Part shown: piece after piece, positions 27,413 through 35,995 of the stretch
Numbering within the stretch: the first letter of the stretch is position 1
Layout: every line of letters starts with the position of its first letter
Source: Gammaproteobacteria bacterium
GTDB taxonomy: Bacteria; Pseudomonadota; Gammaproteobacteria; Chromatiales; Chromatiaceae
NCBI GenBank assembly: GCA_024275295.1
Contig: JAJRZI010000013.1
Coordinates: 1-36,944 of the forward strand
Length of the DNA: 36,944 bases
Direction: 5' to 3'
Notes under the pieces: model-generated
What the model was told of the DNA's origin: nothing
What the model saw: the letters and a program-made list of their open reading frames with translations, nothing else
The model's database searches: none
Program-made: the position numbers and the translations under genes

Positions 27413-28714
27413 CTAATGCGTCTTTTTTATAATCGTAAAATGATCTGCAGGTGAACTGTTTTTATCCAGGAATATGGCATCCAGGCGATTACCCTGAATA
27501 TCAATCACCATAGAACCCAGTTTGGCCATGGATACGCGCATCACTGGGTGATCCAGCTCTCCATCGTCCACCTGGCCTGAGGTGCCTGCAACCACATACA
27601 CCGTGCCCGTATGTGAACCCTTCCCTCTCTTGGTGTATACGCCTTGGCCATCACCACGGTCAATAATCATTGAAGGGGTCAATGAGTCAGATAAGCCGTA
27701 ATGGCCATCAATCAAAAAAGACCGCTCATAGGTGTGGCTATGCCCACTCAGCACCAGATCAACACCATGCCCCTCCAGAATAGGCAATATATACTGCCGC
27801 ATCTCAACAATGCGACCATCCCGGTCTGAATCATACCCACCTCTTGTGTAGGGTGGATGGTGCCAGTAAGCGATAACCCACTGCTGTGTTGTATTGGCCA
27901 AATCATGCTTTAACCAGGTCGCCATGCCCGCAGAGGACGAACGATTGCTTTCATAGGAATCCAGGCAGACAAAGTGGATATTGGCATAGTCAAAAGAGTA
28001 ATAGGCCTCAGTGCCAGAGGCCAGGCCACCCGCCTCTCCAAAACGAGGAAAGTTGAAAATATCATAATATGGGCCACTTTGGCTGGCCGAGCTTGCACTA
28101 TAGCCATCATGATTACCCAAGGTTGACCACAACACCTTGTTGCGCAGGAACATAGGATACATGTCAAACACTGCAGTCTGATATTCTGTATCCGTCCCAC
28201 TACCATAGGCATTATCACCCAGCATCAGAATGAAATCAGTCTCCGACTGCCCCGGATAATTCAAATATGAATCCCGAACTGCTACAGTATCTTCATCCGC
28301 TGCACCTGAATCACCCAACACCCAGATGCGTGTATTTTGAGATGCACCAATTGGAGGGGATGTAACAAAATAATGATCTCGGTCGGCTCCAGCCAAGAGT
28401 TGTGACGAAGTACCTACCGAGTAGTAATACTTTGTATCTTGAGTCAAATGGGTGAGCATTACTTCATGCTCAATGGTGCGAATGGGGTATTTTATAAATT
28501 CTGTTAATTCAGATAAATCACGACCATAACTGACAACGCTTTCACTGGGCACGTCGGTGCGCCAGCGAAGAACAATGCTATTCTGTGTAACACGCTGCAG
28601 ATAAGGACCTCGTGTCACACTTTGCGCCCAGGCACCGGCAGGCAGAACGACACCATAAAACAGCGCTATTAACGTAACAATTCTCAAATAACAAGCTGAT
28701 CGTTTCAGCTGCAT
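27413..28714 (-). CDS. Purple acid phosphatase-like exported metallophosphoesterase
   Basis: The product (433 residues from the chosen start) has a signal peptide (LRIVTLIALFYGVVLPAGAWA), a fibronectin-like N-terminal domain (SVTRGPYLQRVTQNSIVLRW) and a calcineurin-like metallophosphoesterase domain with all metal ligand motifs in order: GDSG (134-137), GDNAYG (166-171), GNHDG (200-204), WHHPPY (284-289) and SGHSHTYER (near 323-331). This is the purple acid phosphatase layout; it should hydrolyse phosphate monoesters in the periplasm or outside. I choose the ATG at 28714, with AGGGGTT upstream, rather than the ATG at 28747, which has no ribosome-binding site and would put 11 residues before the signal peptide. 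It follows the CotH-like gene in the same direction. Confidence 0.92.
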   Translation of the reverse strand: MQLKRSACYLRIVTLIALFYGVVLPAGAWAQSVTRGPYLQRVTQNSIVLRWRTDVPSESVVSYGRDLSELTEFIKYPIRTIEHEVMLTHLTQDTKYYYSVGTSSQLLAGADRDHYFVTSPPIGASQNTRIWVLGDSGAADEDTVAVRDSYLNYPGQSETDFILMLGDNAYGSGTDTEYQTAVFDMYPMFLRNKVLWSTLGNHDGYSASSASQSGPYYDIFNFPRFGEAGGLASGTEAYYSFDYANIHFVCLDSYESNRSSSAGMATWLKHDLANTTQQWVIAYWHHPPYTRGGYDSDRDGRIVEMRQYILPILEGHGVDLVLSGHSHTYERSFLIDGHYGLSDSLTPSMIIDRGDGQGVYTKRGKGSHTGTVYVVAGTSGQVDDGELDHPVMRVSMAKLGSMVIDIQGNRLDAIFLDKNSSPADHFTIIKKTH

Positions 28715-28784
28715 ATAACCCCTATCCCAACTAACACAAACAGACATGCGTCGAATTTTGGTTAAAACACTTTTTACGCACTCC

Positions 28785-30113
28785 TTATTCAGTCTCCTTT
28801 TGGATCTCTCTTAATTCCAGACCTTTAACCAAATCAGGATTGGTACGCCTACTTTTTTCCATAAACGCTTCAAGCACACGCATATAACTATCAAACCAAT
28901 TCAATAAATGCTGCTTATCCTTTTTCATCAGAACAGCATTTAAAATCACATCCCGCATTTTGGCTTTTTTATGTAGCATAATGGCAATCTGAACAATTGC
29001 CATCTCATTACCTTCCAATGATTGAATCCAGGGTTGAAAATCCTCCACCCGAAATTGCTCTACTGATTTTCCATTAGGCCGATAGTCAGGAACAATAATG
29101 CCTACTAAATCAAAGTCGTAAGGCGCAAGATATCGACGACCATCCTTAGCATACAGGGTGATGGTGTTACGCTCTCCTATCTCATAATCATTAGAATAAA
29201 TAAACTTATTGTAAAGTTCTAGTTGAAACAGTGAGACCGCATCGAACTCCTGATACTCCACATCAGGATCTTTCTTGTGTGACAGCCCACATCTTTTAGC
29301 CATCTTACCTACCGGCTCACGAAAAAAAGCCTTTCTAGTGAGCATCTCTTTTCCACTGGGATCCCTATAGATTATCTCTGCAAGCCTGGTTTTTAGTGAG
29401 GTTGTACGCAGCTGATCCAGAATCTGGTAGATATAATATTCGAGTAAAATACGCCTTTCCTGTAGCTCTTTTGTATCACCTCCAACACGCGCCCATTCAC
29501 TTTTGCCGCAATGTGTTACAACCTTGATATCATCCCCTAACTTACTGAATATATTATTTTTCTGAGAAACACCATCGACAAACCCATCGACCTTCCGTTT
29601 TGCTTTCAATAACTCATACAGCTTTCGCATCTTCTTTTCGTTATCAGGCATCGCCCCCAATAAACCATTTAGCTCATCCTGCACATCCTGACTCTCAAAC
29701 AAAATGCGTAATGGCACCCACTCACAGTAATCTCTCCTGGAGTTGCCCCTATCTTTTATAAATATGGGAATATATTGCGCTTCACCAGCATCATCCCGAT
29801 ACAAGAGAATACCGGAATCACCGCCCTCTTCGCTGTAGGTTTCAGTATTGATATATTTAAAATCAGCTAATATTTCAACCTTTAGCACATCACTTGGCTT
29901 CGCCTGAAAAAGCGGTGATTTGGATTTTTTGCACTTCAATCTCTTATATTTATCGTATGTCTTTTCCGCTCGATTAATGAGACTCTGCTCCACATCAACA
30001 GCCTCACCAGAGAGGGTCGAAACGCCCCCTGCAACACTCACATCAATCGTGATTGCATTAGCTAGAACGAACATCAATAAAATATTAAAAAACGACCGAT
30101 TACTGCTACGCAT
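28785..30113 (-). CDS. CotH-like (kinase-fold) exported protein
   Basis: The 442-residue product has a signal peptide (ILLMFVLANAITIDVSVAGG). The motif KDRGNSRRDYCEWVPLRILFE (about 120-140), the conserved-looking REPVGKMAKR (about 265-274), YSNDYEIGERNTITLY (about 306-321) and APYDFDLVG (about 330-338) follow the order seen in CotH-like atypical kinases: Arg-rich strand, Asn/Asp catalytic pair and DFD metal-binding motif. The family phosphorylates proteins or surface targets outside the cytoplasm, or has unknown targets. I consider the CotH relation probable but divergent. It lies 71 nt upstream of the phosphatase gene on the same strand and diverges from the PycTM fusion gene. Confidence 0.6.
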   Translation of the reverse strand: MRSSNRSFFNILLMFVLANAITIDVSVAGGVSTLSGEAVDVEQSLINRAEKTYDKYKRLKCKKSKSPLFQAKPSDVLKVEILADFKYINTETYSEEGGDSGILLYRDDAGEAQYIPIFIKDRGNSRRDYCEWVPLRILFESQDVQDELNGLLGAMPDNEKKMRKLYELLKAKRKVDGFVDGVSQKNNIFSKLGDDIKVVTHCGKSEWARVGGDTKELQERRILLEYYIYQILDQLRTTSLKTRLAEIIYRDPSGKEMLTRKAFFREPVGKMAKRCGLSHKKDPDVEYQEFDAVSLFQLELYNKFIYSNDYEIGERNTITLYAKDGRRYLAPYDFDLVGIIVPDYRPNGKSVEQFRVEDFQPWIQSLEGNEMAIVQIAIMLHKKAKMRDVILNAVLMKKDKQHLLNWFDSYMRVLEAFMEKSRRTNPDLVKGLELREIQKETE

Positions 30114-30248
30114 AACCCCTGGTACTCCTGCAAGGTGATAACTTAAGATACAGTAGATACAGTGCTTGACAGGCTATCGCATCTATACACATTTTTGTCT
30201 ATATACGACATCGGCTAAAGGTGCAGGAAAGTGGAACAAATGCATATT

Positions 30249-30275
30249 TTGCTCTACACGGTATAGGAGTATACT
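30249..30275 (+). promoter_or_regulatory. Candidate promoter of the PycTM-DUF3616 gene
   Basis: TTGCTC (30249-30254) and TATACT (30270-30275) are 15 nt apart in the 299-nt gap between divergent genes; spacing is short, so it is tentative. The rest of the gap (30114-30412) shows no gene. The AAGGA ribosome-binding site is at 30402-30406. Confidence 0.35.
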
Positions 30276-30412
30276 AGCCATTTAAGCTATTCGCACCCAA
30301 TCCATGACCAATGGGACACAAAGAAGATTGCACACCAAGAGACCAAATATACAAAATGGTCACGGTTCCAGCAGCCGCCTATCGCTCTGCACCGCAGAGT
30401 TAAGGATATTGA

Positions 30413-32113
30413 ATGAGTAACGATACAGAAAACTCCCTACCTATAATCAATCAGGAGATGCCTGTAAAAAAAGTAACCAGCTGTGGCTGCGGGCCTGACG
30501 CAGAGACAGAATCCACACTGGAGATAACAGATAATATAACGAAAGAAAAACGCAAAGATAAAAAGAAGCGTAACAAGAACTCTTTAGGCAGCAGCCGCGG
30601 CATTGAAACCATGATGCGGTCGCTCTACCTTACCCAGCTCCACCTAACAAACATTGTTGATAACAAGGCCAGCATGATGATTACCATCAATTGCTTGATC
30701 TTGTCCATACTGCTGGCATCAGGCGGCTCGCTTATGCAAGACCCTGATAACCACCTCTACCTGGTTCCTATTGTCATACTGCTTACATCAGGGTTGATCT
30801 CTATGGTTTACGCTGTCTTATCCGCTCGTCCAACCCATGAGCGATGCTGCAATATAAAAAAAGTACCTAATGATTTTATTGGCGGTCGAGCAAATGTCTT
30901 GTACTTCATGGACAACTCCGACCTATCAAGCAACGACTACATCAGTGTGATGTCACAAATCATTCGAAATGGCGACCAGGTCTATGAGGCAATGTTCGCG
31001 CACGTACATATAATGAGTGTCAGTTTAAGGCACAAATTCCTTTTACTGCGCACAGCATATTCTGTTTTTATTATTGGCCTGGGTTTATGCACCACCGCTT
31101 TTGTTATTGTTGCAAGTATTGATATAACAGAAATGACTGCCAATGACACCAATACAAACAACCTACCCGCTAGCAACCAGATTGAATCTGCAACATTCCA
31201 TCAATTCCCATTCACTAGTGGCATCTACGAGCCTTCTGGCATATATCAATTAGTCGATAACAGAATCATCATTGCGGAAGATGAAGCCCGTCGCCCATTC
31301 AGTCTTTTAACACTACACCCCAATGGCAACATGGAAACCACACATCTTTCTCCTAGCAAAATGTTTAAGAAAAAAGGGCCGTATAAAAGGTTCATAAAAC
31401 TTGATGACCTGGAAGGCATAGAGGCCGACAGTAAAGGGTACATCTATGCCGTCACCTCACACTCAAAAGCAGACAATAATAGCTATGAGAAAAAACGCGA
31501 CAAACTCACCCGATTCACCCTCACATGCGAACAGATAGTTGAACCCGTTGTTATAACTGGATTAAGAAAGGAACTCATTAAGCACTTCCCTGAACTTGAC
31601 CGAAAAACAGTTGGCAATAGATTCAATATTGAAAGCCTCTCTTTAAATGCACAACAAGATCAGCTGTTACTTGGCTTCCGCTACCCACTAAGCAAAGATG
31701 GCAAGGCACTTATTGCTGTAATCAAAAACCTGGAATCCCTTTTTACAAATAACGCCCCTCTTGATTTTGCCCCTGAGTTAATTCGGTTAGACCTCAATGG
31801 CAACTCTATTCGAGGCATGGCATATGACCAGCACTTAAATGGGTACCTTATAATCGCCGGCTCCGTTCAAAAAAGAAGCGCTAAAGAAAACCAACTCTGG
31901 TTTTGGGATGGATTACAAAATTAATCGCCTGAAAAAGTCATCATTAAAGGCTTGGATGGCATTAAAAATGGGGAGGGCGTCGCCCCGATTTCAACACATG
32001 ATGGAAAGAGAATTCTAATTGTTAGTGATGATGGGAAAGAAAAACATGGCGCCCCCGCAAGCTTCTTGCTTATCGACTATAATCAATTAACCATTGGAAA
32101 TAGCTCTATATAA
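30413..32113 (+). CDS. Pycsar-effector-like membrane domain fused to DUF3616, with in-frame TAA
   Basis: The first 60 residues are polar and Lys-rich. Residues about 65-240 match the PycTM/DUF5706 domain of Pycsar effectors: LTQLHLTNIVDNKASMM, TM1 (about 88-105), TM2 (about 115-137), then a segment with HVHIMSVSLRHKFLLLRTAYSVFIIGLGLC, TM3 (about 214-235). Residues about 255-566 match DUF3616, a beta-propeller-like domain related to phytase-like esterases: SGIYEPSGIYQLVDNRIIIAEDEARRPFSLL, DDLEGIEAD (331-339) and AVTSHSK (346-352). A TAA at 31922-31924 ends the frame after 503 residues, yet the same frame continues SPEKVIIKGLDGIKNGEGVAPI to 32113. The lost 63 codons would close the propeller. 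No nucleotide cyclase is adjacent, so a defence role is not established. Confidence 0.72.
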
Positions 32114-32177
32114 TTTAGCCAAGCACCATGCAAAACCTAAAGCAGCCGTCCAAAACCTGCCCATTTAGTTTCTAGCA

Positions 32178-32534
32178 CTATGAATCAAACTCAATTGAGT
32201 TTTTCTTATTATCTGAGTCCGTCACAATTTTGCGCACCATATTGCCGGCTTCATTGTAGAAATACACCTCAGTGAAATCAATCTTACCCCGTTTATATGC
32301 TTTGAAGATTTTTATACGTTCCAGCTCATCATAGACGCCTTCATAGTAGTTGTAGTTTTTAAAAACCTCCTCCAGATTCCTCTCTTCAGCAAGCGTATAT
32401 TGATCACCTACCACAATATACTCCTCTGAATAATAGGACAGGCCCGGCTTAATATTTGCTGGCTTCGCATAAGCACAAACAGGCCCCAACAGCAAACCCA
32501 GCATCGCAATATGGTATAAAATAGTTTTTTTCAT
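32178..32534 (-). CDS. Small exported protein of unknown function
   Basis: From the ATG at 32534-32532 (AGAAGG upstream) the product is 118 residues with a clear signal peptide (MKKTILYHIAMLGLLLGPVCAYA). The mature part is rich in Tyr, Glu and Lys (YYSEEYIVVGDQYTLAEERNLEEVF, YFYNEAGNMVRKIVTD). A longer frame to 32621 exists but would bury the signal peptide and lacks a ribosome-binding site. I do not recognise a family. It is convergent with the PycTM fusion gene. Confidence 0.65.
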   Translation of the reverse strand: MKKTILYHIAMLGLLLGPVCAYAKPANIKPGLSYYSEEYIVVGDQYTLAEERNLEEVFKNYNYYEGVYDELERIKIFKAYKRGKIDFTEVYFYNEAGNMVRKIVTDSDNKKNSIEFDS

Positions 32535-32685
32535 AGATGCACCTTCTGAATACTGTAAAATTAAAAGATACAAAATATTTCCTAATATCAGCGCAAATTG
32601 CTTTTTAACACATACTGCCACTTTTCGGCTATTTCATTGTCATAACACACTGATTTAAATCAAGCACAAACACTGGAGGTCATTC

Positions 32686-33261
32686 ATGCACGTAAAAGAC
32701 GGTCTTTACTTTAAGAAACATTATTTCTCCCCAATATATAAGCTCTGCTTTTCAATTTTCTTATTCACACTACTGGCATTGCCAGTCATTGCTGATGATT
32801 CCGATAAATCCACCCTGGGTGGCTTTCTCAATGCCAGATTGGGTACTTCAGCTGAAGAGGTGCTTATTGCACTCAAAAAGGACAACGTTCAAATTACACT
32901 GGATGAAACCAAAAATGGCGCCCGTCAAATACGCGGCAAACATAAAGGCCCTCTCACCACAAACAGTATGCTCTATGTGATCCCTGAAGAGAGCAAAAAG
33001 CTTGCATTGATCATCGAATTTTATGACAGCCCTGACTACCACGATCAAGTCATTGATGCCTTAACGAAGCAATTAGGAAAAAGCCTTGACGAAAAAATTG
33101 CAACAAAAGCCCTGGAAGATGCAATCGACAAATTCCCTCCCGGCATCAAAGGACTAACCATGTGGGCACTAAAGGCAGGCGAGGTTAATCTATTGGTTAG
33201 AGTAATGAAGTTTGACACTCATCTCGCCGTAGAACGATTGGACGCTAGATTTTTACAGTAA
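32686..33261 (+). CDS. Exported hypothetical protein
   Basis: The 191-residue product starts with a signal or anchor segment (YKLCFSIFLFTLLALPVIADD) about 18 residues in. The mature part contains LNARLGTSAEEVLIALKKDNVQIT, a pattern often seen where a repeat unit binds a membrane or peptide partner, then several amphipathic helices. GGAGGT lies 5-6 nt before the ATG. A hairpin terminator follows. It is not part of the nirS unit, which has its own upstream region. Function unknown. Confidence 0.7.
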   Translation: MHVKDGLYFKKHYFSPIYKLCFSIFLFTLLALPVIADDSDKSTLGGFLNARLGTSAEEVLIALKKDNVQITLDETKNGARQIRGKHKGPLTTNSMLYVIPEESKKLALIIEFYDSPDYHDQVIDALTKQLGKSLDEKIATKALEDAIDKFPPGIKGLTMWALKAGEVNLLVRVMKFDTHLAVERLDARFLQ

Positions 33262-33273
33262 CCATAACCACAT

Positions 33274-33295
33274 GGGGCAGTTACTGCCCCTCTTT
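33274..33295 (+). terminator. Hairpin terminator
   Basis: GGGGCAG-TTA-CTGCCCC (33274-33290) followed by TCTTT, 12 nt after the preceding stop codon. Confidence 0.8.
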
Positions 33296-33590
33296 AACGC
33301 CACCATATAACTCGATAACGCACTCCATATAAAGCATAACCAATTAAAGTGGACTTCCAAATAATATCCTACATATTTAGTCGGTCTTTCACCTTTTCGT
33401 TCCACCTCCGTAGATGCTCCCAAAAACACAAAATAAAACCTCGCGTATCAAATGCAACTTAAGTACTATCACAATGCCTATATTCATAGCTATCTATCAC
33501 TGAATATAAAACCATATCGCAATAAAGTTATTAAATAATATAGATATTTTTCATATACTTACACCACACATACCAACGATAAACGTACAT
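33296..33590. other. AT-rich upstream region of nirS
   Basis: No gene or RNA is recognised between the terminator and the FNR/DNR-like site. The stretch is AT-rich compared with its neighbours. Confidence 0.5.
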
Positions 33591-33604
33591 TCGATGTAGG
33601 TCAA
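33591..33604 (+). promoter_or_regulatory. FNR/DNR-like binding site upstream of nirS
   Basis: TCGATGTAGGTCAA resembles the FNR/DNR consensus TTGATnnnnATCAA with two mismatches. A TATATT -10-like element at 33622-33627 lies at about the spacing expected for a class II activated promoter, giving a start near 33636 and a long leader of about 190 nt. Control of nirS by DNR/ANR-type regulators is well known. Confidence 0.5.
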
Positions 33605-33724
33605 AGAGAGCAATGGTTGTCTATATTAATTTTACACGAGGTGTTTCAGGTGTGAATGCAAGCATCTTTAACCATGTTTTGAATAACCGAGATACCCGTT
33701 ACAAAAATAAATAAGGCTAGGTCT

Positions 33725-33740
33725 CTGGCACTAATGCCAG
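33725..33740 (+). promoter_or_regulatory. Hairpin in the nirS leader
   Basis: CTGGCA-CTAA-TGCCAG is a perfect 6-bp stem with a tetraloop, extendable by G-U and C-G pairs on the outside. It lies 86 nt before the nirS start and lacks a T run, so it may affect mRNA stability or be part of a regulator site. Confidence 0.4.
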
Positions 33741-33826
33741 GGGATTGAAAGAGTGCTTAATTTCAATACAGCTTGATTATCGGCGTCTAACTATATCGCC
33801 AACAACCCCCGAGGAGGAAGTAACCC

Positions 33827-35404
33827 ATGAAGAAGTTAGGTACTATACTAACGCCAATCGCAGCCGGCTTAATGCTGGCTGGCACAGCGTCCGCTGCCCT
33901 GCAGCCTGTTCCAACCCTCACCGATGCAGAGATGAAACAATCTGCAGAAATCTACTTCGACCGCTGCTCAGGCTGTCACGGCACCCTGAGAAATGGTGCT
34001 ACCGGGCCGAACATCGCTCCTGCAAAAACCCTCAAGAAATCACTCGCAAAGCTTGAGAAAATCCTATGGGAAGGCACCGAAGGCGGCATGCCGGGTTGGG
34101 GTCGTGAGGGAAAACTGAACAAAGCCCAAATCAAGATGCTGGCAAAGTTCGTACAGATTGAGCCACCTGCACCACCTCAGTGGGGCATGCCAGAGATCAA
34201 AAAATCCTGGAAACTTGTTGTTCCCGTAGACAAACGCCCAACCCAGCCACCAAAAGCCAACTGGCAGAACTACTTTGGTGTAATACAGAGAGATGCAGGT
34301 AAAGTATCCATCATTGATGGCGACACCAAGAAGATCATCTCAACCATGGATTCCGGTTATGCTGTGCATATCCTGCGTAGCTCAGCTTCTGGCCGTTACA
34401 TGTACGCCATTGGTCGCGACGGTAAAGCCACTATGATGGATCTGTGGGCCACACCACCTAACATCGTGGCTGAAGTCAAGATCTCCCTGGACGCTCGCTC
34501 AATCGACACCAGCAAGTACAAAGGCTATGAAGACAAGTACGTTGTTGCTGGCGGCTACTGGCCTCCACACTATGTCATCATGAAAGGTGACACCCTGGAG
34601 CCAATCAGGGTTGTTAGCACCATTGGATACACCTACGATACCCAGGTGTATCACCCAGAGCCCCGTGTTGCTGCTATCGTTTCATCTCATGTGAAGCCAG
34701 AGTGGCTACTGAACGTCAAAGAGACCGGTCACGTACTTCTGGTTGACTACAGCAACCTGGAGAACGGCAGCATCACCGAGACGACCATCGATGCGGAGCG
34801 CTTCCTGCATGATGGCGGTTGGGACTCAACCAAACGTTACTTCCTTGCTGCAGCCAATGCTCGCGACACCATCTCAGTTATTGATACTGTAGAGCGTAAA
34901 CTGGTTGCCAACATCGTAACCGGCACCAAGCCACATCCTGGCCGTGGCGCTAACTGGATTGATCCTGAGTTTGGCGCTGTATGGGCAACCGTACACCTGG
35001 GCGAAGGCCTAGTATCTATCATCAGCACAGATACCTCCAAAAAGACTGCCTGGACTGTTGTTAGAGAGTGGGAACTGGCTGGTAACTCACTGTTCGTGAA
35101 GACTCACCCAAAGAGTAAGAACGTATGGTGTGATAACACTATCAACAAGACGAAGGCCAAGACTCTGACCGTCTTTGATATCGACCATCCTACCGCGCCT
35201 CCTCAGGAGATCACCTTCAAGAAGACCGTTGTACATCTTGAGTACAACAAAGCAGGTGATGAAGTATGGGTATCTCTCTGGGATAAGGACGGTGCCATTG
35301 TTGTACTGGACGATAAAACCCGTAAAGAGAAGACACGAATCACTGGTCTGGTTGCACCAACCGGTAAATTCAATGTCTATAATACCGTGCATGATATCTA
35401 CTAA
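33827..35404 (+). CDS. nirS: Cytochrome cd1 nitrite reductase NirS
   Basis: The 525-residue precursor has a signal peptide (about residues 1-24), an N-terminal cytochrome c domain with CSGCH (47-51) and GGMPGW as likely Met ligand, and an eight-bladed d1-haem propeller. His181 in GYAVHI fits the proximal d1 ligand. His328 in FLHDGGWD and His370 in KPHPGRGAN fit the two catalytic histidines of Pseudomonas NirS, which argues against NirN (one histidine) and NirF. The end VAPTGKFNVYNTVHDIY is classical. It reduces nitrite to nitric oxide in the periplasm during denitrification. GAGGAGG precedes the ATG. The protein is slightly short at the N-terminus. No nirFDLGHJE genes are in the window, so haem d1 synthesis must be encoded elsewhere. 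Confidence 0.95.
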   Translation: MKKLGTILTPIAAGLMLAGTASAALQPVPTLTDAEMKQSAEIYFDRCSGCHGTLRNGATGPNIAPAKTLKKSLAKLEKILWEGTEGGMPGWGREGKLNKAQIKMLAKFVQIEPPAPPQWGMPEIKKSWKLVVPVDKRPTQPPKANWQNYFGVIQRDAGKVSIIDGDTKKIISTMDSGYAVHILRSSASGRYMYAIGRDGKATMMDLWATPPNIVAEVKISLDARSIDTSKYKGYEDKYVVAGGYWPPHYVIMKGDTLEPIRVVSTIGYTYDTQVYHPEPRVAAIVSSHVKPEWLLNVKETGHVLLVDYSNLENGSITETTIDAERFLHDGGWDSTKRYFLAAANARDTISVIDTVERKLVANIVTGTKPHPGRGANWIDPEFGAVWATVHLGEGLVSIISTDTSKKTAWTVVREWELAGNSLFVKTHPKSKNVWCDNTINKTKAKTLTVFDIDHPTAPPQEITFKKTVVHLEYNKAGDEVWVSLWDKDGAIVVLDDKTRKEKTRITGLVAPTGKFNVYNTVHDIY

Positions 35405-35434
35405 ATCAAACCTGATGGTTTGATGCAATGAGAA

Positions 35435-35471
35435 AAGAAGGGCTGTAGATATCCTGCAGCCCTTCTTTTTT
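35435..35471 (+). terminator. Terminator or attenuator between nirS and cytochrome gene
   Basis: Arms 35435-35448 and 35454-35467 pair over 14 bp with one wobble and a 5-nt loop, followed by a six-T run. It lies only about 25 nt before the next gene, so it probably tunes the ratio of nirS to cytochrome mRNA. Confidence 0.85.
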
Positions 35472-35493
35472 AGTTTTACCGAGGCAAAACTGT

Positions 35494-35928
35494 ATGAAAA
35501 TCAAATTAATACAATCCCTCCTTCTAGGAGCGGTTTTCTCAACCGCCACCTTATCCACGGCGCTTGCGCATGAAACGCCAACTGCCCCTGCAGATTGGCT
35601 TGCAAAAACGAACATCTACACCGAAGACGACGTAGATGATGCCTTTTGGAAAAAAGCAAAAAAACTATTTAAAAGAAAATGCAAAAAGTGTCACGGCCCT
35701 AAAGGTGACGGCAAAGGATCCGCAGCAGCTGACTTAGAGGTCAAACCACCCGCATTTAATTCAGCTGGTTATATGGCAGACAGAAAGGATGGTCAATTCT
35801 TCTGGATCCTAATGAACGGAAGCAAAGGCACTGACATGGAAGCTTATGGCCCAGGCACCGATGTTAACCTGTCAGAGGAGCAGCTCTGGCAGTTAATAAC
35901 ATACATGCGGAGCACATTCACTAAATAA
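35494..35928 (+). CDS. Exported monohaem cytochrome c
   Basis: The 144-residue precursor has a signal peptide (cleavage near ALAHE, residue 26) and one class I haem site CKKCHGPKGDGKG (63-75), with a likely Met ligand in KGTDMEAYG and a C-terminal helix LSEEQLWQLITYMRS. It lies 89 nt after nirS, on the same strand, and is likely the electron donor to NirS or a NirC-type assembly cytochrome. The sequence alone cannot separate these. The lysine-rich haem face (KKAKKLFKRKCKKCH) suits docking to an acidic partner. A strong hairpin terminator follows. Confidence 0.88.
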   Translation: MKIKLIQSLLLGAVFSTATLSTALAHETPTAPADWLAKTNIYTEDDVDDAFWKKAKKLFKRKCKKCHGPKGDGKGSAAADLEVKPPAFNSAGYMADRKDGQFFWILMNGSKGTDMEAYGPGTDVNLSEEQLWQLITYMRSTFTK

Positions 35929-35943
35929 ACATTTAGTACCGCC

Positions 35944-35979
35944 GCATAAAAAAGGGGGCTTTCGCCCCCTTTTTTATGC
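35944..35979. terminator. Strong bidirectional terminator
   Basis: Arms 35944-35959 and 35964-35979 are perfectly complementary over 16 bp, with a tetraloop and A6/T6 tracts on either side. It serves both the cytochrome gene and the convergent holA. Confidence 0.93.
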
Positions 35980-35995
35980 CTACAAAAAACACATA

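Noticed and set aside
8575-31924. Reassignment of TAG or TAA to an amino acid
   Set aside because: Both codons also end clearly complete genes (for example pckA and nirS), and the residues expected at the internal stops differ (Glu in one gene, Ser in another).
30413-32113. Complete Pycsar defence system
   Set aside because: No adenylate/guanylate/pyrimidine cyclase gene is adjacent; only the effector-type membrane domain is seen.
33827-35404. NirN or NirF instead of NirS
   Set aside because: Both catalytic histidines (328 and 370) and the NirS-type C-terminal segment are present, with a fused cytochrome c domain.
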